Notes: a model not told the origin generated them from the letters alone. 53,526 nucleotides of DNA from an uncultured Lachnospiraceae bacterium (GCA_902793685.1 CADBEN010000014.1:1-53526), one strand, 5' to 3'; shown: positions 24,228 to 33,960, counted from the stretch's first letter. A program made the numbers and translations.

Positions 24228-25565
24228 TTACCTCGCTATGTTTACGAACCGCGTCGTCTCCGGCTTCCAGAGGAGCGTCACCGTCCCGATGGGACCGTTT
24301 CGCTGTTTCGCGATGATGACCTCCGCCTCGTTCGGGTGTTCAGTCTCCTTATTGTAATAGTCGTCCCTGTAAAGGAACATGACCACGTCCGCGTCCTGCT
24401 CGATGGCGCCGGATTCACGGAGATCCGAAAGCATCGGCCTGTGATCCGTCCTCTGCTCACAGGCGCGGGACAGCTGGGACAGCGCCACCACCGGCGCATG
24501 CATCTCACGGGCGATCTGCTTCAGGCTTCTGGAGATCTCGGAGATCTCCTGCTGACGGTTCTCGCTGCGCTTTCCGCTGCCGCTCATCAGCTGCAGGTAG
24601 TCGATGATGATCAGGTCCAGGCCCGTCTCAAGCTTCCGTTTCCGGCACTTGCTTAGGAGTTCTGTCACCGTGATGCCGGGCGTGTCGTCGATCACCAGTC
24701 CTTTTGACTGTGAGACCCGGACCGCCGCAGGAATCAGTTCGTCGAAATCCGTGATCGTCAGATCACCGGTGCGGAGCTTCTGGGCGTCGATCCCGGACTC
24801 CATGGAGAGCAGACGGTTCACCAGCTGCTCCTTGCTCATCTCCAGGGAAAAGATCATGCAGTTCAGGCCCTTCCGGACCGCCGCGTTCTGAACCAGGTTC
24901 AGGACAAAGGCTGTCTTTCCCATGGAAGGGCGGGCTGCGATCAGTACCAGATCCGACGGCTGCAGACCGCTGGTCTTATTGTCGAGATCGATAAATCCCG
25001 TGGGGATGCCGGTGACCGCGCCGCCGTTTTTGTGCGCTTCCTGGATCTGCTCCATCACCCGCAGGGTGACCTGGTCGATGGGAACCAGTTCCGAGGCTCC
25101 CTTGGTCTGAAGAAGGTGAAAGATCTTCTGTTCAGTCTCGGCGAGGACCTCATCAGTACCAGTGCGGTCCGCATAACAGGTGCCGGCGATCTCCTCGTTC
25201 ACTTTGATCAGGCGGCGCTTCACCGCCTTATCGTGAACGATCTGGGCGTAAGCGCGGATGTTCGCGGAGGTCGGGACATTCTCGACGATGCCGCGGACAA
25301 ACTCCATGCTTCCGGCCTCCGGAGAGGTATCCTTCTCTCTGAGCTTCTCCTGCACGGTGACCAGGTCGATCGGCCTGCCCTCATTGAACAGCTCCCCCAT
25401 GCACTCAAAAAGCACACCGTACTGACGGGAGTAAAAATCGTCCGGGCTTAAGATCTCCAGGGCTGCGGCCACCGCATCCTTGTCCATCAGCATGGCGCCC
25501 AGCACCGACTGCTCCGCGTCCAGGTTGTGCGGGAGGACCCGCTTCAACAGGTTTTCTTCTGCCAT
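24228..25565 (-). CDS. dnaB: Replicative DNA helicase DnaB
   Basis: A 445-residue hexameric helicase. The N-terminal domain (about 5-110; PHNLDAEQSVLGAMLMD) is followed by a linker helix and the RecA-like motor (about 175-445) with Walker A ARPSMGKTAF, Walker B LIIIDYLQLM and the arginine-finger region SQLSRACEQR. No intein is present. The start overlaps the rplI stop by one base (TAATG). The order gdpP, rplI, dnaB is conserved in Firmicutes. Confidence 0.97.
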   Translation of the reverse strand: MAEENLLKRVLPHNLDAEQSVLGAMLMDKDAVAAALEILSPDDFYSRQYGVLFECMGELFNEGRPIDLVTVQEKLREKDTSPEAGSMEFVRGIVENVPTSANIRAYAQIVHDKAVKRRLIKVNEEIAGTCYADRTGTDEVLAETEQKIFHLLQTKGASELVPIDQVTLRVMEQIQEAHKNGGAVTGIPTGFIDLDNKTSGLQPSDLVLIAARPSMGKTAFVLNLVQNAAVRKGLNCMIFSLEMSKEQLVNRLLSMESGIDAQKLRTGDLTITDFDELIPAAVRVSQSKGLVIDDTPGITVTELLSKCRKRKLETGLDLIIIDYLQLMSGSGKRSENRQQEISEISRSLKQIAREMHAPVVALSQLSRACEQRTDHRPMLSDLRESGAIEQDADVVMFLYRDDYYNKETEHPNEAEVIIAKQRNGPIGTVTLLWKPETTRFVNIAR

Positions 25566-26011
25566 TATGCTTCCACGACCTTTACCTTAAGCTTCGCCTG
25601 TACTTCCCGGTGAAGCTTGATGACTGCCTCATGGGTTCCGAATGTCTTCAGCGGCTCCGCCAGGACGATCTTCTTCTTGTCGATGTCCAGGCCCAGCTGC
25701 TTCTTCGCTGCATCCGCGATCTCCTTCGTGGAGACGGAGCCGTAGGTCTTTCCGTTCTCGCCGCCCTTGATGGCGACCGTAACGCTGCCGGCCTCGATCT
25801 TTGCCGCGATATCCTTTGCCTCCGCCAGTTCCGCCGCCGCCACGCGCTCTTCGTTGGCCTTCTGAAGCTTAAGCGTGTTCAGGTTGTCCGCGGTCGCGGG
25901 GGCGCCCAGCTTTTTCGGCAGAAGGAAGTTCCGTGCATATCCTTCGGAGACTTCCACGACAGTTCCCTTTTTCCCAAGTGCTTTTACATCCTGCAGTAAT
26001 ACGATCTTCAT
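25565..26011 (-). CDS. rplI: 50S ribosomal protein L9
   Basis: A 148-residue protein with the highly conserved N-terminal rRNA-binding domain ([17 protein letters not shown], then [13 protein letters not shown]), the long connecting helix (about 40-80) and the C-terminal domain (about 85-148; [15 protein letters not shown]). Its start overlaps the gdpP stop (ATGA) and its end overlaps dnaB by one base. Confidence 0.97.
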   Translation of the reverse strand: MKIVLLQDVKALGKKGTVVEVSEGYARNFLLPKKLGAPATADNLNTLKLQKANEERVAAAELAEAKDIAAKIEAGSVTVAIKGGENGKTYGSVSTKEIADAAKKQLGLDIDKKKIVLAEPLKTFGTHEAVIKLHREVQAKLKVKVVEA

Positions 26012-28011
26012 GCTATTTCGCCTTTCTCTGTCATTTCATCCAGGACTTCCCGGACTCTCTGTTTTGCTTCCTCTGCCGTGACGCCGGTAAGCTGCGCACC
26101 CGCGATGGTCCTGTGGCCGCCGCCGCCCAGCTTCTCCATCATGACCTGTACGTTTACTTCGTCGATGGAGCGCGCGCTGAGGAAGATCTTGCCGTCATAT
26201 TCCGTCAATACAATGCTTGCCTTGATCCCGACGATATCCAGCAGGTCATTTGCAGTCTGCGCGCCGACGATGGTGGGACTGTCAAGCCCCTCCGCAGGGC
26301 ACTGGCTGATGGCGAAGTACTGGCGGTAGATCTCCGCATTGTGGATCGCCTCGGCCTTCGCCCGGCAATCCTCGATCTTTTCCCGGAACAGCTTGCGGAC
26401 CCGGGTCACATCGGCCCCGTTCCGCCGGAGGAACGCCGCCGCCTCGAAGGTGCGCACGCCTGCCTGGTTCTGGAAATTGTGGGTGTCGATCACGATGCCG
26501 GCATACATGGCGTCCGCCTCCGCCGCGCGGATCCGGACATTGTCCGAAATATACTGGACGATCTCGGAAACCATCTCGCAGGCGCTGGAGGCGAAGGTCT
26601 CCACATAGGAGAGCTGCGCGTTCTTGATGGAATCGGAGCTCTGCCGGTGATGGTCCAGGACCACCACGGTCTTCGCCGCTTCCAGAAGCTTCGGCGCCTC
26701 TACGATGCTGGGCCGGTTCGTGTCGACCACCACCACCACCGCCGTGTCGTCCAGCATCTCCAGAGCCTGGTCCTCACTGATGAAAAGATCCTCCGGATAC
26801 TCTCCGCCCCTGAAGCGGTTCATCATCGGGGCGACGGATGAATTCGTGCTGGAGACCACGATGTGCGCCTTCTTGTTCATGCTCACGGCGATGCGCCAGA
26901 TGCCGATGGCCGCGCCCAGAGCGTCGATGTCAAGAAGCCGGTGCCCCATGATGAAAAGCCGGTCCTTCGTCTCGATCAGCTCGCGGAAGGCGTGGGCCTT
27001 GACGCGGGCCTTGACACGGGTCGTCTTCTCCTTGGAGTTCGACTTTCCGCCGTAATACTGAATGCTTTCGTTGTTCTTGATCACGGCCTGGTCGCCGCCT
27101 CTTCCGAGGGCAAGCTCCATAGCCTGGCGCGCGAATTCAGCGCACTGCACGTAGGTCTCGCCGCCGTCGCCGATGCCCACCGAGATCGTGACCCGCATCT
27201 CGTTTCCGATGCTGATGGTCTTGACCTGCTCCAACAGATCGAAGTGGTTCTCCTCCAGGGTCTTCAGGTGCTTCCGCTCCACGACGAAGAAATATTTGTC
27301 CTTCTCCAGCTTGCGGATGATGGCATCCATCCCGTCGAAGTACCGGACGATCTTCCGGTCGATCATGGCAGCCAGCAGGGATCTCCGGACCTCGTCCATG
27401 CTCTCCATGGCCTCTTCGTAGTTGTCCAGATAGACCAGACCCGCAACAAGGCGCATGCTGGCGTTCTCTTCCTGCAGCGTGCGGAGCTCCGTCTCATCAT
27501 ACAGATATGCGGCGAAGATCCGGTCTGTCGCCTCCCCTGTGCGGGTAATGCGGACCCGGAACCTGCGGCTGTCCAGCTCCGCATGGAAATCTTCCGTCTC
27601 CCCGATGCGGTTCATCTCGTCGAGCGTGATCTGGGGGAACAGATCCTGGAAGCGTTTCGGGTTCTTTTTCTTCTCCCGGACCAGAGTCTTCATCGTCTTG
27701 TTCTGCCAGACGATAATGCCCTGCCGGTCCACGAAGGCGTAGGGCACGTCCAGATCGTCCGAGAGACGCTTCTGGAGCTCGTCTGCGGCCACGGACCATC
27801 CCACCAGGGCCTTCACAATGTTTTTCCGGCCCGCAAGGTAAAGATGGGCGCAGAAGGCCGTTATGAACAGTGCGAAGGCTGCCGCGATCAGTCCTGCCTT
27901 CCTGTCGGCGCAGGTGACGCAGAAGGCCGCGGCGACCGATGCCCCGGCAGGGATCAGCGGCCACCTCATGTATGTGCGCAGGAGTTCCTGCGCTTTCTTC
28001 TCTTTCTTCAT
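26008..28011 (-). CDS. gdpP: c-di-AMP phosphodiesterase GdpP/YybT family
   Basis: A 667-residue membrane protein. Two transmembrane helices (about 17-60) are followed by a PAS domain (about 85-175), a degenerate GGDEF domain (about 185-310; no GGDEF signature) and DHH/DHHA1 phosphodiesterase domains (about 345-667). Metal-binding residues are visible in [12 protein letters not shown] (His357, Asp361, Asp363), VVVVDTNRP (Asp430) and VVLDHHRQS (453-455); [12 protein letters not shown] marks DHHA1. The enzyme degrades cyclic di-AMP and so affects wall and osmotic homeostasis. The ATG at 28011 has AGGAG upstream. The leader is about 90 nt. Confidence 0.95.
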   Translation of the reverse strand: MKKEKKAQELLRTYMRWPLIPAGASVAAAFCVTCADRKAGLIAAAFALFITAFCAHLYLAGRKNIVKALVGWSVAADELQKRLSDDLDVPYAFVDRQGIIVWQNKTMKTLVREKKKNPKRFQDLFPQITLDEMNRIGETEDFHAELDSRRFRVRITRTGEATDRIFAAYLYDETELRTLQEENASMRLVAGLVYLDNYEEAMESMDEVRRSLLAAMIDRKIVRYFDGMDAIIRKLEKDKYFFVVERKHLKTLEENHFDLLEQVKTISIGNEMRVTISVGIGDGGETYVQCAEFARQAMELALGRGGDQAVIKNNESIQYYGGKSNSKEKTTRVKARVKAHAFRELIETKDRLFIMGHRLLDIDALGAAIGIWRIAVSMNKKAHIVVSSTNSSVAPMMNRFRGGEYPEDLFISEDQALEMLDDTAVVVVVDTNRPSIVEAPKLLEAAKTVVVLDHHRQSSDSIKNAQLSYVETFASSACEMVSEIVQYISDNVRIRAAEADAMYAGIVIDTHNFQNQAGVRTFEAAAFLRRNGADVTRVRKLFREKIEDCRAKAEAIHNAEIYRQYFAISQCPAEGLDSPTIVGAQTANDLLDIVGIKASIVLTEYDGKIFLSARSIDEVNVQVMMEKLGGGGHRTIAGAQLTGVTAEEAKQRVREVLDEMTEKGEIA

Positions 28012-28109
28012 GATCACTCCACTCCTGAACAGATGCAGATCACTGCCGCTGTCCGGCATCCGTACGCCGGGCAGAAAGATGAAGTAATGATTAAGACATT
28101 AGTAAATCG

Positions 28110-28161
28110 AGTATAACATAGAACCGTTTCGATTCACAACTTATTCTGCCTGTGCTATATT
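28110..28161. promoter_or_regulatory. Back-to-back promoters of gdpP and the deacylase sharing a -35
   Basis: Rightwards: TTCACA (28133-28138), 17 bp, TATATT (28156-28161). Leftwards: TTGTGA (rc of 28134-28139), 18 bp, TATACT (rc of 28110-28115) preceded by an extended TG. The two -35 hexamers are the same seven bases read on opposite strands, so only one polymerase can bind at a time. Confidence 0.7.
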
Positions 28162-28167
28162 AAGGGC

Positions 28168-28653
28168 ATGTCGAAAACAGCTGAAAAAACCAATGTCTGC
28201 CGTCTGCTTGACGCGAAAAAAGTCCCCTATACGGAACACACATATCCCCCTGAGGAAGCACTGAGCGGCGTGGAGGTCGCCGAATATCTTCATCAGGACC
28301 CGGCACGTGTGTTCAAGACTCTGGTGACCGTCGCGCCGAAAAGCGGGCAGCACTACGTCTTCGTGATCCCCGGCCCGGAGGAGCTGGACCTGAAAAAGGC
28401 CGCTTCCGCCGTGGGTGAAAAATCCATTGAAATGCTGAAGTCCAAAGATCTGCTGGGACTCACAGGCTATATCCACGGCGGATGTTCTCCCATCGGGATG
28501 AAAAAGTTTTTCCGTACGACCGTACACCGGACCGCGGAAGACTACCCCACCATCTTTGTCTCTGCCGGAAAACGCGGTCATCAGGCTGAGCTTTCCCTGG
28601 ACAGTCTCCGGAAAATGATCCGTCTGGAAACTGCCGACCTGATCCGCAGCTGA
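28168..28653 (+). CDS. YbaK/EbsC-family Cys-tRNA(Pro) deacylase
   Basis: A 161-residue trans-editing enzyme that hydrolyses mischarged Cys-tRNA(Pro). The fold is recognisable from TNVCRLLDAKKVPYTEHTYP, DPARVFKTLVT with the family lysine, the GYIHGGCSPIGMKK loop and FVSAGKRGHQAELS. The start at 28168 matches the family. The predicted transcription start falls at or next to the ATG, so the mRNA may be leaderless. The gene is followed after 24 bp by the penicillin-binding protein gene, likely in one transcript. Confidence 0.92.
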   Translation: MSKTAEKTNVCRLLDAKKVPYTEHTYPPEEALSGVEVAEYLHQDPARVFKTLVTVAPKSGQHYVFVIPGPEELDLKKAASAVGEKSIEMLKSKDLLGLTGYIHGGCSPIGMKKFFRTTVHRTAEDYPTIFVSAGKRGHQAELSLDSLRKMIRLETADLIRS

Positions 28654-28677
28654 ATACCCTTTGGAGGTAACTGCCGA

Positions 28678-31128
28678 ATGGCTGCTTCAGAGAAGAAACG
28701 GAAAAAAAGAGGGCATCCGGTCCTGCGCGGGATCCTGACCTTGATCAAGACCATCCTGCTTCTGATGATCGTCGCTATCCTGGCCGGCGGAGGCTACGCA
28801 GCCTACCGCCTGTACCCGGAGTTCAAAGAGCTCCAGGCCCACGCCCTGGAAACCTGCGCCAGCATGGACGAAGATGATTTCCGCATGGTGGCCGACACGG
28901 AGATCTTTGACCGGGACGGAAAACGGATCGGCCTCATCAACGCCGGACATTACACCTACGTCGCCTTCGACGACATCAGCCCCTGGCTGAAAAAAGGCTA
29001 CATCGCCCAGGAGGACCGCCGCTTCTATTCCCACAATGGCGTAGACTTTTTGGCAATGGGGCGCGCAGTGATCTCCTGGATCAAAAACAGGCGCGTGACC
29101 CAGGGCGGCTCCACCATCACCCAGCAGGTCATCAAGAACACCTACCTCACCCAGGAGCGGACCATCGAGCGGAAGCTGACGGAGATCATGATCGCGCCGG
29201 AGCTGGAAAGACGCTTCGGCAAGGACAAGATCCTGGAATTTTACTGCAACGGAAACTTCTACGCCCACGGCTGCTACGGCGTCGGCGCGGCGAGCCGGTA
29301 CTATTTCGGGAAATCCGCGTCAGATCTGGAGCCCTGGGAGGCGGCGGTCCTGATCGGGATCAGCAACCGGCCCGCGACCTACGAGCCGGTGGGGCACCCT
29401 GAAAACGCGAAAAGGAAGCGGAACGAAGTCCTGGAAAGCCTGTATGAATGCGGCGACCTGACAGAGTCCCAGCTGAAAGAGTACCAGGCAAAACCCCTGG
29501 AGATCCTGCAGGAGCGCGAGGCCACTGCCGCCGAGAACTATCAGGCAAGCTACGCCATCCACTGTGCGGCCCTCCAGCTGATGCGGAATGACGGGTTCGA
29601 GTTTGAGTATACCTTTGACTCCAAAGCGGCTTACACGGACTACCAGGCCCGCTACAAGGAAAGCTACAGCGAGAAGAGCGAATCGATCCGCGGCGGCGGC
29701 TACCTGATCTACACAACACTGGACAGCGGGCTTCAGGCAATGCTGCAGGACTGCATCGACCGCGAGATGGACAGCCGTTCGGACGAGCTGCAGGAAAACG
29801 GAAAATACGCCATGCAGAGCGCCGGCGTGATCGTGGATAACGGCAGCAATTCGGTTGTGGCGATCGTCGGCGGACGGGGAACACGTGATGAGTTCAACCG
29901 CGGCTTCCTCTCCACCCGTCAGCCCGGCTCCTCCATCAAGCCCCTCCTGGACTACGGTCCGGCCTTCGAGACCGGATACTATTACCCCTCCTACATCATC
30001 AATGACCGCGAATTTGAGGACGGTCCGAAGAATTCCGGCGGAAAGTACCGGGGGCCGCTCCCCATCCGCGAGGCCCTGAACCGCTCTCTCAACACGGTCG
30101 CATGGCAGCTGCTGCAGAAGATCGGCATCCGTGTCGGGCTCTCCTACCTCGGAAAAATGCAGTTCTCCTCCCTCTCCTGGGAAGACAGCACCGCCATGGC
30201 AGTCTCCATCGGCGGCTTCACCTACGGCGCCCGCGTCGTCGACATGGCAAAGGGATACAATACTCTGGCCAACGGCGGCATCTATGACGAGCAGACCTGC
30301 CTCCGCAGCATTATCTACGAGCAGACCGGAGAAGAGCTGATGCAGACGGAACCCCGGAAGTTCCGGGTCTACACGGAAGGTACTGCCTACATCCTGACCG
30401 ACGTCCTGAAAGGCACCATGGACAAACCCTACGGCACCGGCCGCGGGCTGGACATCGAAGGTCAGCAGGCAGCCGGAAAGACCGGAACCACGAACGACAG
30501 CAAGGACACCTGGTTCTGTGGCTACACCCGCTATTACACCGCTGCGGTGTGGGTCGGTTACGACACGCCGCGGGCCATGCCGGGCATATACGGCGCCACG
30601 GTGGCCGGATCAATCTGGCAGGACGCCATGACCCGCCTGCATGAGGGTCTCCCGGAGCTCGACTGGGAACTGCCCTCATCCGTCGAGTGGGGGAACGTCA
30701 GCTATGAGACCGGCGTCCGCGTTCCCTACAACAGCGGAGAACGCGATCTCTTCAACATGGAAGTGGATCCTGAGGCGCGCCGCATCTACGAAGATGTGAA
30801 CGGCACCACGGAATATGATCCGGACGCCATCCGCTGGAGCCCGGAAGAGACCCTGCCGGCGGAGACGCCCCCGGAGACGCTGCCGGCGGAGACCGAGACT
30901 CCGCCGGAACCGGTGACCGGGATCTACGGCGGCCCCGGCCTGACAATGCCTGCGACCGAGCCCTACACCCCGACCACCCAGGAAACGGTGCCGGCCATCG
31001 GTCCCGGCGTCCAGCCGACAGCAGCGCCGGTCGTCGAAGCGCCCGCTCCCGCTCCTGCCCCGGCACCTGCTCCCGCAGAGCCGGCAGGGCCGGATATGGC
31101 GACTGTCGGCCCCGCCCCCGGCCCGTAA
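28678..31128 (+). CDS. Class A penicillin-binding protein (PBP1A-type)
   Basis: An 816-residue bifunctional peptidoglycan synthase. After a basic N-terminus and a transmembrane helix (about 22-45) comes the GT51 glycosyltransferase with catalytic Glu112 in QEDRRFYSHNG and GGSTITQQ. The transpeptidase carries SxxK (Ser418 in PGSSIKP), SxN in RSLNT and KTGTT. The C-terminal 120 residues are a low-complexity tail of Pro, Glu, Thr and Ala (TLPAETPPETLPAET, repeated PAPA), probably spanning or binding the wall. GGAGG precedes the start. It is co-oriented with the deacylase 24 bp upstream. Confidence 0.95.
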   Translation: MAASEKKRKKRGHPVLRGILTLIKTILLLMIVAILAGGGYAAYRLYPEFKELQAHALETCASMDEDDFRMVADTEIFDRDGKRIGLINAGHYTYVAFDDISPWLKKGYIAQEDRRFYSHNGVDFLAMGRAVISWIKNRRVTQGGSTITQQVIKNTYLTQERTIERKLTEIMIAPELERRFGKDKILEFYCNGNFYAHGCYGVGAASRYYFGKSASDLEPWEAAVLIGISNRPATYEPVGHPENAKRKRNEVLESLYECGDLTESQLKEYQAKPLEILQEREATAAENYQASYAIHCAALQLMRNDGFEFEYTFDSKAAYTDYQARYKESYSEKSESIRGGGYLIYTTLDSGLQAMLQDCIDREMDSRSDELQENGKYAMQSAGVIVDNGSNSVVAIVGGRGTRDEFNRGFLSTRQPGSSIKPLLDYGPAFETGYYYPSYIINDREFEDGPKNSGGKYRGPLPIREALNRSLNTVAWQLLQKIGIRVGLSYLGKMQFSSLSWEDSTAMAVSIGGFTYGARVVDMAKGYNTLANGGIYDEQTCLRSIIYEQTGEELMQTEPRKFRVYTEGTAYILTDVLKGTMDKPYGTGRGLDIEGQQAAGKTGTTNDSKDTWFCGYTRYYTAAVWVGYDTPRAMPGIYGATVAGSIWQDAMTRLHEGLPELDWELPSSVEWGNVSYETGVRVPYNSGERDLFNMEVDPEARRIYEDVNGTTEYDPDAIRWSPEETLPAETPPETLPAETETPPEPVTGIYGGPGLTMPATEPYTPTTQETVPAIGPGVQPTAAPVVEAPAPAPAPAPAPAEPAGPDMATVGPAPGP

Positions 31129-31148
31129 AACGGATTTTTTCTGCAGAC

Positions 31149-31191
31149 AACGAACTGCCGTATCCGGTATTCCCGGATACGGCAGTTCGTT
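31149..31191. terminator. 19-bp perfect hairpin between convergent genes
   Basis: Arms 31149-31167 and 31173-31191 are perfect complements (outer AACGAACTGCC, inner TATCCGG) with a 5-nt loop. There is no strong T run on either side, but its place between converging genes fits a terminator. Confidence 0.7.
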
Positions 31192-31233
31192 ATATCATCA
31201 TAAATTGTCAAAGAGAAGCGTCCCGGCTGACGA

Positions 31234-32574
31234 TCAGCCCCAGTTGAACGTAACCATACCGTAGATATACAGCGCCAGCACGCAGACCGGAACGAAGTAT
31301 TTGAAGACCGGCTTCATCCAGGGCTGCACCTTGAGGCCTTTGCCGGCATTGGCTTCTTCAATGAACTTGTCCCATCCCCAGCCGATGTTGTAGCAGCAGA
31401 AGATGGAGAAGATCAGCGCGCCGAGGGGCAGCAGGTTCGTGCTGACGATGAAATCCCAGAAATCAAGCCATGCGCTGCCTTCCGCGAAGGGCTGGAAATG
31501 AAGCACGCTGTAGCCCAGCGCCGTGGTAAGGGAAAGCAGGAAAATGCCGATGCCGCAGAAAAGGCAGCCCTTCGGGCGGCTCCAGCCGGTCAGCTCACGG
31601 ATGCATGCAAGGATATTCTCGAAGACCGCAAGCTCCGTCGAGAAAGCGGCAAACACCATGAAGAGGAAGAACAGAGATCCCCAGAATCTGCCGTTCGCCA
31701 TATTGTTGAAAACCGTAGCCATCGTGTTGAAAAGGAGAGACGGGCCGGCGTCCACTTCAAGGCCGTAGGTATAGCAGGCGGGGAACATGATGAGGCCGGC
31801 GATAATGGCGACTGCCGTATCCAGGATGATGATATTGATAGATTCTCCCAGAAGACTGTGATCCTTCCCGATATAGCTTCCGAAGATCGCCATGGAACCG
31901 ATTCCGATACTGAGAGTAAAGAATGCCTGGTTCATGGCACCGACGATGACGGAGCCGTTGATCTTGGACAGGTCGGGGACAAGGTAGAATTTAAGTCCTT
32001 CTCCTGCGCCGCTGAGGGTCATGCTGTGGCCTGCAAGGACGACCATCAGGAGGAAGAGGAGCAGCATCATGTACTTGGTGACTCGCTCCAGACCGCCCTG
32101 GAGATTAAAGCTCAGGACGACAAATCCGACGACAACCGCGATCAGAAGGTAAAGAACGTTGACGCCCGGATTGGTGATCATTCCGACAAAGGTCAGGTCC
32201 GCGCTGTTTCCGGTAAGGAACATTACAAAGTAATAGATCATCCAGCCCGTGACAACGGTATAGAAGGCCATCAGGCAGATATTGCCGAGCATTGCCAGGA
32301 ATCCATGGATATGCCATTTCTGTCCGGGCTTCTCAAGCTTCTGGTACATCTTTACGATACTTGCCTGTGAAGCGCGGCCGAGGGCGAATTCCATGACCAT
32401 GGCGGGCAGACCCAGGAGGAGCAGGCATAACACATAAACAAGGACAAAACCGCCTCCTCCGTACTGTCCGGTCATCCAGGGGAATTTCCATACATTTCCG
32501 CAGCCGATGGCACAGCCGGCGCTGAGGAGGATAAAACCTAAGCGGCTTCCCAGTTTCTCTCTTTCACCGTTCAT
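31234..32574 (-). CDS. Neurotransmitter:sodium symporter (NSS) family transporter
   Basis: A 446-residue membrane protein with about eleven transmembrane helices and the LeuT fold. The N-terminal signature LGFILLSAGCAIGCGNVWKF matches NSS TM1, with the unwound region that binds substrate and sodium. SIGIGSMAIFGSYIGKD corresponds to TM6 and FSTELAVFENILA to TM8. Bacterial NSS proteins of this length import amino acids with Na+; the substrate cannot be told. It has its own promoter (32699-32730) and a leader with a very stable hairpin. Confidence 0.93.
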   Translation of the reverse strand: MNGEREKLGSRLGFILLSAGCAIGCGNVWKFPWMTGQYGGGGFVLVYVLCLLLLGLPAMVMEFALGRASQASIVKMYQKLEKPGQKWHIHGFLAMLGNICLMAFYTVVTGWMIYYFVMFLTGNSADLTFVGMITNPGVNVLYLLIAVVVGFVVLSFNLQGGLERVTKYMMLLLFLLMVVLAGHSMTLSGAGEGLKFYLVPDLSKINGSVIVGAMNQAFFTLSIGIGSMAIFGSYIGKDHSLLGESINIIILDTAVAIIAGLIMFPACYTYGLEVDAGPSLLFNTMATVFNNMANGRFWGSLFFLFMVFAAFSTELAVFENILACIRELTGWSRPKGCLFCGIGIFLLSLTTALGYSVLHFQPFAEGSAWLDFWDFIVSTNLLPLGALIFSIFCCYNIGWGWDKFIEEANAGKGLKVQPWMKPVFKYFVPVCVLALYIYGMVTFNWG

Positions 32575-32624
32575 ATTTGATCTCCCATCAATTTTTTTTA
32601 TTTTTGCAACTGCTCCGCACCCCG

Positions 32625-32651
32625 GGCGGGGGCCGCTCGGCGGCCCCCGCC
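32625..32651 (-). promoter_or_regulatory. Very stable G+C hairpin in the NSS transporter leader
   Basis: Perfect 12-bp arms GGCGGGGGCCGC (32625-32636) and GCGGCCCCCGCC (32640-32651) close a 3-nt loop. It lies between promoter and start codon. Read leftwards it is followed by A-rich, not T-rich, sequence, so it is not a standard terminator. Confidence 0.6.
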
Positions 32652-32698
32652 GTCAGCAGTCAGAGATGCTGAACAATTACATTTTTTTACGGTTGTCT

Positions 32699-32730
32699 AT
32701 TATAATAATACATCTCCGCATCGATTACAA
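32699..32730 (-). promoter_or_regulatory. NSS transporter promoter
   Basis: Leftwards, TTGTAA (rc of 32725-32730) is 17 bp from TATTAT (rc of 32702-32707); a perfect TATAAT (rc of 32699-32704) overlaps it at 20 bp spacing. Confidence 0.6.
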
Positions 32731-32752
32731 TGTTGCATGATTCCTGTCCTGA

Positions 32753-32790
32753 AAAAAAAGAAGAACGGCATGGCCTGCAGCCATGCCGTT
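32753..32790 (-). terminator. Terminator of the rpsF-ssb-rpsR operon
   Basis: Arms AACGGCATGGC (32764-32774) and GCCATGCCGTT (32780-32790). Leftwards the stem is followed by TCTTCTTTTTTTT. The T run on the other side makes it potentially bidirectional. Confidence 0.92.
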
Positions 32791-32819
32791 TTTTCTCTTC
32801 GTTTGTCTCCGCCGCCGGA

Positions 32820-33089
32820 TCAGTCGACCTGATACGGAAGCAGTGCGATGTGGCGCGCTCTCTTGATCGCGACGGTCAGCGCTCTCTGGTGGGTAGCGCA
32901 GTTTCCGGTGATGCGGCGCGGAAGGATCTTACCTCTCTCGGAGATATATCTTCTCAGCGTTGCGACATCCTTATAATCGATCGGCTTTGCGCCCTGTGCA
33001 CAGAACACACAGACTTTTCTTCTTCTGCGCACGCCGCCAGGTCTTCTGGTTCTCTGGCCTTCGGGTCTGTCACTCTTGTTAAAAGGCAT
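32820..33089 (-). CDS. rpsR: 30S ribosomal protein S18
   Basis: An 89-residue S18 with [20 protein letters not shown] and the basic C-terminus. Cys residues in KVCVFCAQG and the C-x2-H of NCATHQ suggest the zinc-binding (C+) form. I choose the ATG at 33089 ([10 protein letters not shown]) because AAGGGGG lies about 8 nt before it; an ATG 18 nt upstream lacks a site. Last gene of the rpsF-ssb-rpsR operon, 24 bp after ssb. Confidence 0.96.
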   Translation of the reverse strand: MPFNKSDRPEGQRTRRPGGVRRRRKVCVFCAQGAKPIDYKDVATLRRYISERGKILPRRITGNCATHQRALTVAIKRARHIALLPYQVD

Positions 33090-33113
33090 GGTCTTGTCCC
33101 CCTTCATTCGGAA

Positions 33114-33629
33114 TTAGTTGAACGGAAGTCCTTCGTCCTCGACTCCGTCCGGGATGTTCATGAATCCCTCGGTGCTGGCGCTCTGCGGAGCGGGCTTTTC
33201 ACTGCCCTGATATCCTGCGGAGCTGTTCTGGCTCTGGCTCCTGCCGCCGTAATTCTGGCTTCCGCCGTAATTCTGGCCGCCTGCCGGTGCTGCAGCACCC
33301 TTGCTGTCCGCGAATTCCTGGTCATCAACGATGACCTCGGTCGTATAAACTTTCTGTCCATCTCGGTTGGTGTAGCTGCCGGTCTGGATCCTTCCGGAGA
33401 CAAGAACACGCATGCCCTGGCGGAAATACTTCTCCGCGAACTCGCCTGCCTTGTCAAACGCGACGCAGGGAATAAAATCAGCTGTCTGCTGCTGGTCGCC
33501 GTTCTGGCTCCTTCTGCCTCTTCTGTCAACCGCCAGTGTGTAGCGGGTGATCGCCATGGAGCGCTCTCCGTTGGAATATCTGACTTCCGGATCTCTGGTC
33601 AGCCTTCCCATCAAAATGACTCTGTTCAT
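33114..33629 (-). CDS. ssb: Single-stranded DNA-binding protein
   Basis: A 171-residue SSB. The OB-fold (about 1-110) starts MNRVILMGRLTRDPEVRY and includes VAFDKAGEFAEKYFRQG. A Gly/Gln/Ser-rich flexible tail (about 112-155) ends in the acidic tip DEGLPFN, which in other SSBs binds repair and replication partners. Its place between rpsF and rpsR identifies it as the replicative SSB. AGAGGAAAG precedes the start. Confidence 0.97.
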   Translation of the reverse strand: MNRVILMGRLTRDPEVRYSNGERSMAITRYTLAVDRRGRRSQNGDQQQTADFIPCVAFDKAGEFAEKYFRQGMRVLVSGRIQTGSYTNRDGQKVYTTEVIVDDQEFADSKGAAAPAGGQNYGGSQNYGGRSQSQNSSAGYQGSEKPAPQSASTEGFMNIPDGVEDEGLPFN

Positions 33630-33645
33630 ACTTTCCTCTTTCTGA

Positions 33646-33939
33646 TTATTCAGCGATGTCTGAAACGATCAGATAACGCAGAACCGGCTCGTAAATGCGA
33701 AGTCTTGCTTCGACTTCGTTCGGGCAGGCTGCTTCTTCAGACTCGAACTTGATGAAATAGCGGAAACCTTCCTTCTGCTTCTGGATCTCATAAGCAAGTC
33801 TCTGCTTTCCCAAGTCCTCGATGCCGGTAACGGTGCCGTTGAAGCGGGTGATATAACCCTGGACCTTCTCCAGCGCTGCTGCCTTTGCATCTTCTTCGAG
33901 CCTTCCGTTCAGAACAAGCGCTAATTCGTATTTGTTCAT
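33646..33939 (-). CDS. rpsF: 30S ribosomal protein S6
   Basis: A 97-residue S6 (MNKYELALVLNGRLEEDA, IEDLGKQRLAYEIQKQKEG, FRYFIKFESE). AAGGAGG precedes the ATG. First gene of the operon; the leader contains a hairpin with CCG/CGG elements where S6:S18 may bind. Confidence 0.96.
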   Translation of the reverse strand: MNKYELALVLNGRLEEDAKAAALEKVQGYITRFNGTVTGIEDLGKQRLAYEIQKQKEGFRYFIKFESEEAACPNEVEARLRIYEPVLRYLIVSDIAE

Positions 33940-33960
33940 CTGCTCTTAATCCTCCTTTTG

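Noticed and set aside
24228-25565. Intein in DnaB
   Set aside because: Walker A and flanking motifs are uninterrupted and the length is normal.
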